Below are positions 25,881 to 40,241 of a stretch of DNA of 64,000 nt, one piece after another; positions within the stretch are counted from its first letter, which is position 1, and the number at the start of each line of letters is the position of its first letter. A model generated the notes under the pieces. That model was not told the origin of the DNA. It was given only the letters and a program-made list of their open reading frames with translations, and ran no database searches. The position numbers and the translations under genes were made by a program. The stretch comes from Brachycybe producta (lineage: Eukaryota; Arthropoda; Diplopoda; Playtdesmida; Andrognathidae), in the NCBI GenBank assembly GCA_036925085.1, contig JAUPFP010000191.1:25302-89301 (forward strand), written 5' to 3'.

Positions 25881-27601
25881 TGCATTCCTGAATGTCCAAG
25901 GAATGCAATGCATCTAACAGTTCTCTCTACGAAAATTATTAACAATTCTCCAAAAATTAAATTCTTCCATGAGTACCCCCCTTGGAAGTTTTTCAAAAAA
26001 CGGCCAAAAATGAAAGTAACTGGTGTAATTTTTGAAGCATGCATTGCACACTGGAATTGAAGACATCCCTGCATTCCTGATTGTCCAAGGAATGCAATGC
26101 ATCTAAAAGCTTCACTCTACGTCCATTAGTTCATTTGGAATTAATTTTCGAAGTTACATATCCATGCACAAGCAATGTCATGCATAGACACTTCAATGAT
26201 GTCCACTTTGAACTGGTGTCATTTTTGAACCATGCAGAGCACACAGGAATTGAAGACATTTCTGCATTCCTGAATGTCCATGGAATGCAATGCATTTAAC
26301 AGTTCTATTCTACGAAAATTATTAACAATTCTCCAAAAATTAAATTCTTCCATGAGTACCCCCCTTGGAAGTTTTTCAAAAAACGGCCAAACATGAAAGT
26401 AACTGGTGTAATTTTTGAAGAAAGCATTGCACACTGGAATTGAAGACATCCCTGCATTCCTGATTGTCCAATGAATGCAATGCATCTAAAAGCTTCACTC
26501 TACGTCCATTAGTTCATTTGGAATTAATTTTCGAAGTTACATGTCCATGCACAAGCAATGTCAAGCATAGACACTTCAATGATGTCCACTTTGAACTGGT
26601 GTCATTTTTGAACCATGCAGAGCACACAGGAATTGAAGACATTTCTGCATTCCTGAATGTCCAAGGAATGCAATGCATCTAACAGTTCCATTCTACGAAA
26701 ATTATGAACAATTCTCCAAAAATGAAATTCTTCCATGAGTACCCCCCTTGGAAGTTTTTCAAAAATCGGCCAAAAATGAAAGTAACTGGTGTAATTTTTG
26801 AAGCATGCATTGCACACTGGAATTGAAGACATCTCTGCATTCCTGATTGCCCAAGGAATGCAATGCATCTAAAAGCTTCACTCTACGTCTATTAGTTCAT
26901 TTGAAATTAATTTTCAAAGTTACATGTCCATGCACAAGCAATGTCAAGCATAGACACTTCAATGATGTCCACTTTGAACTGGTGTCATTTTTGAACCATG
27001 CAGAGCACACAGGAATTGAAGACATTTCTGCATTCCTGAATGTCCAAGGAATGCAATGCATCTAACAGTTCTAATCTACGAAAATTATTAACAATTCCCC
27101 AAAAATTAAATTCTTCCATGAGTACCCCCCTTGGAAGTTTTTCAAAAAACGGCCAAAAATGAAAGTAACTGGTGTAATTTTTGAAGCATGCATTGCACAC
27201 TGGAATTGAAGACATCCCTGCATTCCTGATTGCCCAAGGAATGCAATGCATCTAAAAGCTTCACTCTACGTTTATTAGTTCATTTGGAATTAATTTTCAA
27301 AGTTACATGTCCATGCACAAGCAATGTCAAGCATAGACACTTCAATGATTTCCACTTTGAACTGGTGTCATTTTTGAACCATGCAGAGCACACAGGAATT
27401 GAAGTCATTTCTGCATTCCTGAATGTCCAAGGAATGCAATGCATCTAACAGTTCCATTCTACGAAAATTATTAACAATTCTCCAAAAATTAAATTCTTTC
27501 ATGAGTACCCCCCTTGGAAGTTTTTCAAAAAACGGCCAAAAATGAAAGTAACTGGTGTAATTTTTGAAGCATGCATTGCACACTGGAATTGAAGACATCC
27601 C

Positions 27602-30400
27602 TGCATTCCTGATTGTCCAAGGAATGCAATGCATCTAAAAGCTTCACTCTACGTCCATTAGTTCATTTGGAATTAATTTTCGAAGTTACATGTCCATGCA
27701 CAAGCAATGTCAAGCATAGACACTTCAATGATGTCCACTTTGAACTGGTGTCATTTTTGAACCATGCAGAGCACACAGGAATTGAAGACATTTCTGCATT
27801 CCTGAATGACCAAGGAATGCAATGCATCTAATAGTTCCATTCTACGAAAATTATGAACAATTCTCCAAAAATGAAATTCTTCCATGAGTACCCCCCTTGG
27901 AAGTTTTTCAAAAAACGGCCAATAATGAAAGTAACTGGTGTAATTTTTGAAGCATGCATTGCATACTGGAATTGAAGACATCCCTGCATTCCTGATTGCC
28001 CAAGGAATGCAATGCATCTAAAAGCTTCACTCTACGTCTATTAGTTCATTTGTAATTAATTTTCAAAGTTACATGTCCATGCACAAGCAATGTCAAGCAT
28101 AGACACTTCAATGATGTCCACTTTGAACTGGTGTCATTTTTGAACCATGCAGAGCACACAGGAATTGAAGACATTTCTGCATTCCTGAATGTCCAAGGAA
28201 TGCAATGCATCTAACAGTTCCATTCTACGAAAATTATGAACAATTCTCCAAAAATGAAATTCTTCCATGAGTACCCCCCTTGGAAGTTTTTCAAAAAACG
28301 GCCAAAAATGAAAGTAACTGGTGTAATTTTTGAAGCATGCATTGCACACTGGAATTGAAGACATCCCTGCATTCCTGATTGCCCAAGGAATGCAATGCAT
28401 CTAAAAGCTTCACTCTACGTCTATTAGTTCATTTGGAATTAATTTTCAAAGTTACATGTCCATGCACAAGCAATGTCAAGCATAGACACTTCAATGATGT
28501 CCACTTTGAACTGGTGTCATTTTTGAACCATGCAGAGCACACAGGAATTGAAGACATTTCTGCATTCCTGAATGTCCAAGGAATGCAATGCATCTAACAG
28601 TTCTAATCTACGAAAATTATTAACAATTCTCCAAAAATTAAATTCTTCCATGAGTACCCCCCTTGGAAGTTTTTCAAAAAACGGCCAAAAATGAAAGTAA
28701 CTGGTGTAATTTTTGAAGCATGCATTGCACACTGGAATTGAAGACATCCCTGCATTCCTGATTGTCCAAGGAATGCAATGCATCTAAAAGCTTCACTCTA
28801 CGTCCATTAGTTCATTTGGAATTAATTTTCGAAGTTACATATCTATGCACAAGCAATGTCATGCATAGACACTTCAACAATGTCCACTTTGAACTGGTGT
28901 CATTTTTGAACCATGCAGAGCACACAGGAATTGAAGACATTTCTGCATTCCTGAATGTCCAAGGAATGCAATGCATCTAACAGTTCCATTCTACGAAAAA
29001 TATTAACAATTCTCCAAAAATGAAATTCTTCCATGAGTACCCCCCTTGGAAGTTTTTCAAAAAACGGCCAAAAATGAAAGTAACTGGTGTAATTTTTGAA
29101 GCATGCATTCCACACTGGAATTGAAGACATCCCTGCATTCCTGATTGCCCAAGGAATGCAATGCATCTAAAAGCTTCACTCTACGTCTATTAGTTCATTT
29201 GGAATTAATTTTCAAAGTTACATGTCCATGCACAAGCAATGTCAAGCATAGACACTTCAATGATGTCCACTTTGAACTGGTGTCATTTTTGAACCATGCA
29301 GAGCACACAGGAATTGAAGACATTTCTGCATTCCTGAATGTCCAAGGAATGCAATGCATCTAACAGTTCTAATCTACGAAAATTATTAACAATTCTCCAA
29401 AAATTAAATTCTTCCATGAGTACCCCCATTTGAAAATTTTCTAAAAACCGCCAAAAATGAAAGTAATAGGTGTAATTTTTGAAGCATGCATTGCACTCTG
29501 GAATTGAAGACATCCCTGCATTCCTGATTGTCCAAGGAATGCAATGCATCTAAAAGCTTCACTCTACGTCCATTAGTTCATTTGGAATTAATTTTCGAAG
29601 TTACATATCCATGCACAAGCAATGTCATGCATAGACACTTCAACAATGTCCACTTTGAACTGGTGTCATTTTTGAACCATGCAGAGCACACAGGAATTGA
29701 AGACATTTCTGCATTCCTGAATGTCCAAGGAATGCAATGCATCTAACAGTTCCATTCTACGAAAATTATTAACAATTCTCCAAAAATTAAATTCTTTCAT
29801 GAGTACCCCCCTTGGAAGTTTTTCAAAAAACGGCCAAAAATGAAAGTAACTGGTGTAATTTTTGAAGCATGCAATGCACACTGGAATTGAAGACATCCCT
29901 GCATTCCTGATTGTCCAAGGAATGCAATGCATCTAAAAGCTTCACTCTACGTCCATTAGTTCATTTGGAATTAATTTTCGAAGTTACATGTCCATGCACA
30001 AGCAATGTCAAGCATAGACACTTCAATGATGTCCACTTTGAACTGGTGTCATTTTTGAACCATGCAGAGCACACAGGAATTGAAGACATTTCTGCATTCC
30101 TGAATGTCCAAGGAATGCAATGCATCTAATAGTTCCATTCTACGAAAATTATGAACAATTCTCCAAAAATGAAATTCTTCCATGAGTACCCCCCTTGGAA
30201 GTTTTTCAAAAAACGGCCAATAATGAAAGTAACTGGTGTAATTTTTGAAGCATGCATTGCATACTGGAATTGAAGACATCCCTGCATTCCTGATTGCCCA
30301 AGGAATGCAATGCATCTAAAAGCTTCACTCTACGTCTATTAGTTCATTTGTAATTAATTTTCAAAGTTACATGTCCATGCACAAGCAATGTCAAGCTTAG
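27602..30400 (+). repeat. Six-dimer offset duplication (2298 bp)
   Basis: About 27602-28100 recurs at about 29900-30400. Shared uncommon variants are GCCAATAATG (27918/30216), GCATACTGG (27961/30259) and CATTTGTAATT (28048/30346). The match is lost within the next B. Confidence 0.72.
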
Positions 30401-31000
30401 ACACTTCAATGATGTCCACTTTGAACTGGTGTCATTTTTGAACCATGCAGAGCACACAGGAATTGAAGACATTTCTGCATTCCTGAATGTCCAAGGAATG
30501 CAATGCATCTAACAGTTCTAATCTACGAAAATTATTAACAATTCTCCAAAAATTAAATTCTTCCATGAGTACCCCCATTTGAAAATTTTCTAAAAACCGC
30601 CAAAAATGAAAGTAACTGGTGTAATTTTTGAAGCATGCATTGCACTCTGGAATTGAAGACATCCCTGCATTCCTGATTGTCCAAGGAATGCAATGCATCT
30701 AAAAGCTTCACTCTACGTCCATTAGTTCATTTGGAATTAATTTTCGAAGTTACATATCCATGCACAAGCAATGTCATGCATAGACACTTCAACAATGTCC
30801 ACTTTGAACTGGTGTCATTTTTGAACCATGCAGAGCACACAGGAATTGAAGACATTTCTGCATTCCTGAATGTCCAAGGAATGCAATGCATCTAACAGTT
30901 CCATTCTACGAAAATTATTAACAATTCTCCAAAAATTAAATTCTTTCATGAGTACCCCCCTTGGAAGTTTTTCAAAAAACGGCCAAAAATGAAAGTAACT
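29400..31000 (+). repeat. Three-dimer duplication with a highly diverged B (1149 bp)
   Basis: About 29400-29850 recurs at about 30549-31000. Both copies hold the most diverged B in the window: CCCCCATTTGAAAATTTTC followed by TAAAAACCGCC and GCACTCTGG. The change is clustered within about 35 bp, more like a patch of conversion or a separate lineage than scattered point mutation. Confidence 0.78.
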
Positions 31001-31379
31001 GGTGTAATTTTTGAAGCATGCATTGCACACTGGAATTGAAGACATCCCTGCATTCCTGATTGCCCAAGGAATGCAATGCATCTAAAAGCTTCACTCTACG
31101 TCTATTAGTTCATTTGGAATTAATTTTCAAAGTTACATGTCCATGCACAAGCAATGTCAAGCATAGACACTTCAATGATGTCCAATTTGAACTCGTGTCA
31201 TTTTTGAACCATGCAGAGCACACAGGAATTGAAGACATTTCTGCATTCCTGAATGTCCAAGGAATGCAATGCATCTAACAGTTCCATTCTACGAAAATTA
31301 TTAACAATTCTCCAAAAATTAAATTCTTTCATGAGTACCCCCCTTGGAAGTTTTTCAAAAAACGGCCAAAAATGAAAGT

Positions 31380-34300
31380 AACTTGTGTAATTTTTGAAGC
31401 ATGCATTGCACACTGGAATTGAAGACATCCCTGCATTCCTGATTGTCCAAGGAATGCAATGCATCTAAAAGCTTCACTCTACGTCCATTAGTTCATTTGG
31501 AATTAATTTTCGAAGTTTCATGTCCATGCACAAGCAATGTCAAGCATAGACACTTCAATGATGTCCACTTTGAACTCGTGTCATTTTTGAACCATGCAGA
31601 GCACACAGGAATTGAAGACATTTCTGCATTCCTGAATGTCCAAGGAATGCAATGCATCTAACAGTTCCATTCTACGAAAATTATTAACAATTCTCCAAAA
31701 ATGAAATTCTTCCATGAGTACCCCCCTTGGAAGTTTTTCAAAAAACGGCCAAAAATGAAAGTAACTGGTGTAATTTTTGAAGCATGCATTGCACACTGGA
31801 ATTGAAGACATCCCTGCATTCCTGATTGCCCAAGGAATGCAATGCATCTAAAAGCTTCACTCTACGTCTATTAGTTCATTTGGAATTAATTTTCAAAGTT
31901 ACATGTCCATGCACAAGCAATGTCAAGCATAGACACTTCAATGATGTCCACTTTGAACTCGTGTCATTTTTGAACCATGCAGAGCACACAGGAATTGAAG
32001 ACATTTCTGCATTCCTGAATGTCCAAGGAATGCAATGCATCTAACAGTTCCATTCTACGAAAATTATTAACAATTCTCCAAAAATTAAATTCTTCCATGA
32101 GTACCCCCCTTGGAAGTTTTTCAAAAAACGGCCAAAAATGAAAGTAACTGGTGTAATTTTTGAAGCATGCATTGCACACTGGAATTGAAGACATCCCTGC
32201 ATTCCTGATTGTCCAAGGAATGCAATGCATCTAAAAGCTTCACTCTACATCCATTAGCTCATTTGGAATTAATTTTCGAAGTTACATATCCATGCACAAG
32301 CAATGTCAAGCATAGACACTTCAATGATGTCCACTTTGAACTCGTGTCATTTTTGAACCTTGCTGAGCACACAGGAATTGAAGACATTTCTGCATTCCTG
32401 AATGTCCAAGGAATGCAATGCATCTAACAGTTCCATTCTACGAAAATTATGAACAATTCTCCAAAAATGAAATTCTTCCATGAGTACATCCCTTGGAAGT
32501 TTTTCAAAAAACGGCCAAACATGAAAGTAACTGGTGTAATTTTTGAAGAAAGCATTGCACACTGGAATTGAAGACATCCCTGCATTCCTGATTGTAAAAG
32601 GAATGCAATGCATCTAAAAGCTTCACTCTACGTCCATTAGTTCATTTGGAATTAATATTCGAAATTACATATCCATGCACAAGCAATGTCATGCATAGAC
32701 ACTTCAATGATGTCCACTTTGAACTGGTGTCATTTTTGAACCATGCAGAGCACACAGGAATTGAAGACATTTCTGCATTCCTGAATGTCCAAGGAATGCA
32801 ATGCATCTAACAGTTCCATTCTACGAAAATTATGAACAATTCTCCAAAAATTAAATTCTTCCATGAGTACCCCCCCCTTTGGAAGTTTTTCAAAAAACGG
32901 CCAAAAATGAAAGTAACTGGTGTAATTTTTGAAGCATACATTGCACACTGGAATTGAAGACATTCCTGCATTCCTGATTGCCCAAGAAATGCAATGCATC
33001 TAAAAGCTTCACTCAACATCTATTAGTTCATTTGGAATTAATTTTCAAAGTTACATGTCCATGCACAAGCAATGTCAAGCATAGACACTTCAATGATGTC
33101 CACTTTGAACTGGTGTCATTTTTGAACCATGCAGAGCACACAGGAATTGAAGACATTTCTGCATTCCTGAATGTCCAAGGAATGCAATGCATCTAACAGT
33201 TCCATTCTACGAAAATTATTAACAATTCTCCAAAAATTAAATTCTTCCATGAGTACCCCCCTTGGAAGTTTTTCAAAAAACGGCCAAAAATGAAAGTAAC
33301 TGGTGTAATTTTTGAAGCATGCATTGCACACTGGAATTGAAGACATCCCTGCATTCCTGATTGCCCAAGGAATGCAATGCATCTAAAAGCTTCACTCTAT
33401 GTCTATTAGTTCATTTGGAATTAATTTTCAAAGTTACATGTCCATGCACAAGCAATGTCAAGCATAGACACTTCAATGATGTCCACTTTGAACTCGTGTC
33501 ATTTTTGAACCATGCAGAGCACACAGGAATTGAAGACATTTCTGCATTCCTGAATGTCCAAGGAATGCAATGCATCTAACAGTTCCATTCTACAAAAATT
33601 ATTAACAATTCTCCAAAAATTAAATTCTTCCATGAGTACCCCCCTTGGAAGTTTTTCAAAAAACGGCCAAAAATGAATGTAACTGGTGTAATTTTTGAAG
33701 CATGCATTGCACACTGGAATTGAAGACATCCCTGCATTCCTGATTGCCCAAGGAATGCAATGCATCTAAAAGCGTCACTCTACGTCTATTAGTTCATTTG
33801 GAATTAATTTTCAAAGTTACATGTCCATGCACAAGCAATGTCAAGCATAGACACTTCAATGATGTCCACTTTGAACTCGTGTCATTTTTGAACCATGCAG
33901 AGCACACAGGAATTGAAGACATTTCTGCATTCCTGAATGGCAAAGGAATGCAATGCATCTAACAGTTCTATTCTACGAAAATTATTAACAATTCTCCAAA
34001 AATTAAATTCTTCCATGAGTACCCCCCTTGGAAGTTTTTCAAACAACGGCCAAAAATGAAAGTAACTGGTGTAATTTGTGAAGCATGAATTGCACACTGG
34101 AATTGAAGACATCCCTGCATTCCTGATTGTCCAAGGAATGCAATGCATCTAACAGTTCCATTCTACGAAAATTATGAACAAATCTCCAAAAATTAAATTC
34201 TTCCATGAGTACCCCCGTTGGAAGTTTTTCCAAAAACGGCCAAAAATGAAAGTAACTGGTGTAATTTTTGAAGCATGCATTGCACACTGGAATTGAAGAT

Positions 34301-37300
34301 ATCACTGCATTTCTGATTGTCCAAGGAATGCAATGCATCTAACAGTTCCATTCTTCAAAAATTATTAACAATTCTCCAAAAATTAAATTCTTCCATGAGT
34401 ACCCCCCTTGGAAGTTTTTCAAACAACGGCCAAAAATGAAAGTAACTGGTGTAATTTGTGAAGCATGAATTGCACACTGGAATTGAAGACATCCCTGCAT
34501 TCCTGATTGTCCAAGGAATGCAATGCATCTAACAGTTCCATTCTACAAAAATTATTAACAATTCTCCAAAAATTAAATTCTTCCATGAGTACCCCCCCCT
34601 TTGGAAGTTTTTCAAAAAACGGCCAAAAATGAAAGTAACTTGTGTAATTTTTGAAGCATGCATTGCACACTGGAATTGAAGACATCCCTGCATTCCTGAT
34701 TGTCCAAGGAATGCAATGCATCTAAAAGCTTCACTCTACGTCCATTAGTTCATTTGGAATTAATTTTCGAAGTTTCATGTCCATGCACAAGCAATGTCAA
34801 GCATAGACACTTCAATGATGTCCACTTTGAACTCGTGTCATTTTTGAACCATGCAGAGCACACAGGAATTGAAGACATTTCTGCATTCCTGAATGTCCAA
34901 GGAATGCAATGCATCTAACAGTTCCATTCTACGAAAATTATTAACAATTCTCCAAAAATGAAATTCTTCCATGAGTACCCCCCTTGGAAGTTTTTCAAAA
35001 AACGGCCAAAAATGAAAGTAACTGGTGTAATTTTTGAAGCATGCATTGCACACTGGAATTGAAGACATCCCTGCATTCCTGATTGCCCAAGGAATGCAAT
35101 GCATCTAAAAGCTTCACTCTACGTCTATTAGTTCATTTGGAATTAATTTTCAAAGTTACATGTCCATGCACAAGCAATGTCAAGCATAGACACTTCAATG
35201 ATGTCCACTTTGAACTCGTGTCATTTTTGAACCATGCAGAGCACACAGGAATTGAAGACATTTCTGCATTCCTGAATGTCCAAGGAATGCAATGCATCTA
35301 ACAGTTCCATTCTACGAAAATTATTAACAATTCTCCAAAAATTAAATTCTTCCATGAGTACCCCCCTTGGAAGTTTTTCAAAAAACGGCCAAAAATGAAA
35401 GTAACTGGTGTAATTTTTGAAGCATGCATTGCACACTGGAATTGAAGACATCCCTGCATTCCTGATTGTCCAAGGAATGCAATGCATCTAAAAGCTTCAC
35501 TCTACATCCATTAGCTCATTTGGAATTAATTTTCGAAGTTACATATCCATGCACAAGCAATGTCAAGCATAGACACTTCAATGATGTCCACTTTGAACTC
35601 GTGTCATTTTTGAACCTTGCTGAGCACACAGGAATTGAAGACATTTCTGCATTCCTGAATGTCCAAGGAATGCAATGCATCTAACAGTTCCATTCTACGA
35701 AAATTATGAACAATTCTCCAAAAATGAAATTCTTCCATGAGTACATCCCTTGGAAGTTTTTCAAAAAACGGCCAAACATGAAAGTAACTGGTGTAATTTT
35801 TGAAGAAAGCATTGCACACTGGAATTGAAGACATCCCTGCATTCCTGATTGTAAAAGGAATGCAATGCATCTAAAAGCTTCACTCTACGTCCATTAGTTC
35901 ATTTGGAATTAATATTCGAAATTACATATCCATGCACAAGCAATGTCATGCATAGACACTTCAATGATGTCCACTTTGAACTGGTGTCATTTTTGAACCA
36001 TGCAGAGCACACAGGAATTGAAGACATTTCTGCATTCCTGAATGTCCAAGGAATGCAATGCATCTAACAGTTCCATTCTACGAAAATTATGAACAATTCT
36101 CCAAAAATTAAATTCTTCCATGAGTACCCCCCCCTTTGGAAGTTTTTCAAAAAACGGCCAAAAATGAAAGTAACTGGTGTAATTTTTGAAGCATACATTG
36201 CACACTGGAATTGAAGACATTCCTGCATTCCTGATTGCCCAAGAAATGCAATGCATCTAAAAGCTTCACTCAACATCTATTAGTTCATTTGGAATTAATT
36301 TTCAAAGTTACATGTCCATGCACAAGCAATGTCAAGCATAGACACTTCAATGATGTCCACTTTGAACTGGTGTCATTTTTGAACCATGCAGAGCACACAG
36401 GAATTGAAGACATTTCTGCATTCCTGAATGTCCAAGGAATGCAATGCATCTAACAGTTCCATTCTACGAAAATTATTAACAATTCTCCAAAAATTAAATT
36501 CTTCCATGAGTACCCCCCCTTGGAAGTTTTTCAAAAAACGGCCAAAAATGAAAGTAACTGGTGTAATTTTTGAAGCATGCATTGCACACTGGAATTGAAG
36601 ACATCCCTGCATTCCTGATTGCCCAAGGAATGCAATGCATCTAAAAGCTTCACTCTATGTCTATTAGTTCATTTGGAATTAATTTTCAAAGTTACATGTC
36701 CATGCACAAGCAATGTCAAGCATAGACACTTCAATGATGTCCACTTTGAACTCGTGTCATTTTTGAACCATGCAGAGCACACAGGAATTGAAGACATTTC
36801 TGCATTCCTGAATGTCCAAGGAATGCAATGCATCTAACAGTTCCATTCTACAAAAATTATTAACAATTCTCCAAAAATTAAATTCTTCCATGAGTACCCC
36901 CCTTGGAAGTTTTTCAAAAAACGGCCAAAAATGAATGTAACTGGTGTAATTTTTGAAGCATGCATTGCACACTGGAATTGAAGACATCCCTGCATTCCTG
37001 ATTGCCCAAGGAATGCAATGCATCTAAAAGCATCACTCTACGTCTATTAGTTCATTTGGAATTAATTTTCAAAGTTACATGTCCATGCACAAGCAATGTC
37101 AAGCATAGACACTTCAATGATGTCCACTTTGAACTCGTGTCATTTTTGAACCATGCAGAGCACACAGGAATTGAAGACATTTCTGCATTCCTGAATGGCA
37201 AAGGAATGCAATGCATCTAACAGTTCTATTCTACGAAAATTATTAACAATTCTCCAAAAATTAAATTCTTCCATGAGTACCCCCCTTGGAAGTTTTTCAA

Positions 37301-37857
37301 ACAACGGCCAAAAATGAAAGTAACTGGTGTAATTTGTGAAGCATGAATTGCACACTGGAATTGAAGACATCCCTGCATTCCTGATTGTCCAAGGAATGCA
37401 ATGCATCTAACAGTTCCATTCTACGAAAATTATGAACAAATCTCCAAAAATTAAATTCTTCCATGAGTACCCCCGTTGGAAGTTTTTCCAAAAACGGCCA
37501 AAAATGAAAGTAACTGGTGTAATTTTTGAAGCATGCATTGCACACTGGAATTGAAGATATCACTGCATTTCTGATTGTCCAAGGAATGCAATGCATCTAA
37601 CAGTTCCATTCTTCAAAAATTATTAACAATTCTCCAAAAATTAAATTCTTCCATGAGTACCCCCCTTGGAAGTTTTTCAAACAACGGCCAAAAATGAAAG
37701 TAACTGGTGTAATTTGTGAAGCATGAATTGCACACTGGAATTGAAGACATCCCTGCATTCCTGATTGTCCAAGGAATGCAATGCATCTAACAGTTCCATT
37801 CTACAAAAATTATTAACAATTCTCCAAAAATTAAATTCTTCCATGAGTACCCCCCTT
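31380..37857 (+). repeat. 3.26-kb tandem duplication
   Basis: About 31380-34600 is repeated at about 34637-37857, offset 3257-3258 bp. Shared private variants match in order: CTACATCCATTAGCTC (32247/35504), AACCTTGCTGAGC (32356/35613), TTGTAAAAGG (32593/35850), ATATTCGAAATTAC (32654/35911), an 8-C tract followed by TTTGG (32870/36127), CACTCAACATC (33010/36267) and the BBBB block. Only a few differences were seen (AGCGTCAC versus AGCATCAC; one extra C near 36512), so the event looks recent. The offset equals six dimers plus one ABBBB block plus small insertions. Confidence 0.9.
33926..34688 (+). repeat. BBBB run, copy 1
   Basis: Four consecutive B half-units start at 33926, 34116, 34306 and 34496. 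The next A starts at 34689. The second to fourth begin with an A-like head (CTGATTGTCC) but continue CATCTAACAG as B. The first and third share AAACAACGG, AATTTGTG and GCATGAATTG, so the run is partly a BB dimer repeat of 380 bp. The fourth has three extra C/T bases in its C tract. Confidence 0.9.
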
Positions 37858-37943
37858 GGAAGTTTTTCAAAAAACGGCCAAAAATGAATGTAACTGGTGT
37901 AATTTTTGAAGCATGCATTGCACACTGGAATTGAAGACATCCC
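37184..37943 (+). repeat. BBBB run, copy 2
   Basis: Four B half-units of exactly 190 bp start at 37184, 37374, 37564 and 37754. The first three copy 33926-34495. The fourth differs from its counterpart and instead matches the CTACAAAAATT / AAAATGAATGTAAC type found at about 33590 and 36848, so the duplication edge lies inside it. The second B also has a single-copy relative at 38137-38326 with the same CCCCGTTGG and GATATCACTGC changes. Confidence 0.88.
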
Positions 37944-40241
37944 TGCATTCCTGATTGCCCAAGGAATGCAATGCATCTAAAAGCTTCACTCTACGTCCAT
38001 TAGTTCATTTGGAATTAATTTTCGAAGTTACATATCCATGCACAAGCAATGTCAAGCATAGACACTTCAATGATGTCCACTTTGAACTCGTGTCATTTTT
38101 GAACCATGCAGAGCACACAGGAATTGAAGACCTTTCTGCATTTCTGAATGTCCAAGGAATGCAATGCATCTAACAGTTCCATTCTACGAAAATTATGAAC
38201 AAATCTCCAAAAATTAAATTCTTCCATGAGTACCCCCGTTGGAAGTTTTTCCAAAAACGGCCAAAAATGAAAGTAACTGGTGTAATTTTTGAAGCATGCA
38301 TTGCACACTGGAATTGAAGATATCACTGCATTTCTGATTGCCCAAGGAATGCAATGCATCTAAAAGCTTCACTCTACGTCTATTAGTTCATTTGGAATTA
38401 ATTTTCAAAGTTACATGTCCATGCACAAGCAATGTCAAGCATAGACACTTCAATGATGTCCACTTTGAACTCGTGTCATTTTTGAACCATGCAGAGCACA
38501 CAGGAATTGAAGACATTTCTGCATTCCTGAATGTCCAAGGAATGCAATGCATCTAACAGTTCCATTCTACGAAAATTATTAACAATTCTCCAAAAATTAA
38601 ATTCTTCCATGAGTACCCCCCTTGGAAGTTTTTCAAAAAACGGCCAAAAATGAAAGTAACTGGTGTAATTTTTGAAGCATGCATTGCACACTGGAATTGA
38701 AGACATCCCTGCATTCCTGATTGCCCAAGGAATGCAATGCATCTAAAAAGTTCACTCTACGTCTATTAGTTCATTTGGAATTAATTTTCAAAGTTACATG
38801 TCCATGCACAAGCAATGTCAAGCATAGACACTTCAATGATGTCCACTTTGAACTGGTGTCATTTTTGAACCATGCAGAGCACACAGGAATTGAAGACATT
38901 TCTGCATTCCTGAATGTCCAAGGAATGCAATGCATCTAACAGTTCCATTCTACGAAAATTATGAACAATTCTCCAAAAATTAAATTCTTCCATGAGTACC
39001 CCCCATGGAAGTTTTTCAAAAAACGGCCAAAAATGAAAGTAACTGGTGTAATTTTTGAAGCATGCATTGCACACTGGAATTGAAGACATCCCTGCATTCC
39101 TGATTGTCCAAGGAATGCAATGCATCTAAAAGCTTCACTCTACGTCCATTAGTTCATTTGGAATTAATTTTCAAAGTTACATGTCCATGCACAAGCAATG
39201 TCAAGCATTGACACTTCAATGATGTCCACTTTGAACTGGTGTCATTTTTGAACCATGCAGAGCACACAGGAATTGAAGACATTTTTGCATTCCTGAATGT
39301 CCAAGGAATGCAATGCATCTAACAGTTCCATTCTACGAAAATTATGAACAATTCTCCAAAAATTAAATTCTTCCATGAGTACCCCCCTTGGAAGTTTTTC
39401 AAAAAACAGCCAAAAATGAAAGTAACTGGTGTAATTTTTGAAGCATGCATTGCACACTGGAATTGAAGACATCCCTGCATTCCTGATTGTCCAAGGAATG
39501 CAATGCATCTAAAAGCTTCACTCTATGTCCATTAGTTCATTTGGAATTAATTTTCGAAGTTACATGTCCATGCACAAGCAATGTCAAGCATAGACACTTC
39601 AATGATGTCCACTTTGAACTGGTGTCATTTTTGAACCATGCAGAGCACACAGGAATTGAAGACATTTCTGCATTCCTGAATGTCCAAGGAATGCAATGCA
39701 TCCAACAGTTCCATTCTCCGAAAATTATTAACAATTCTCCAAAAATTAAATTCTTCCATGAGTACCCCCCTTGGAAGTTTTTCAAAAAACGGCCAAAAAT
39801 GAAAGTAACTGGTGTAATTTTTGAAGCATGCATTGCACACTGGAATTGAAGACATCCCTGCATTCCTGATTGCCCAAGGAATGCAATGCATCTAAAAGCT
39901 TCACTCTACGTCTATTAGTTCATTTGGAATTAATTTTCAAAGTTACATGTCCATGCACAAGCAATGTCAAGCATAGACACTTCAATGATGTCCACTTTGA
40001 ACTCATGTCATTTTTGAACCATGCAGAGCACACAGAAATTGAAGACATTTCTGCATTCCTGAATGTCCAAAGAATGCAATGCATCTAACAGTTCCATTCT
40101 ACGAAAATTATTAACAATTCTCCAAAAATTAAATTCTTAAATGAGTACCCCCCTTGGAAGTTTTTCAAAAAACGGCCAAAAATGAAAGTAACTGGTGTAA
40201 TTTTTGAAGCATGCATTGCACACTTTAATTGAAGACATCCC

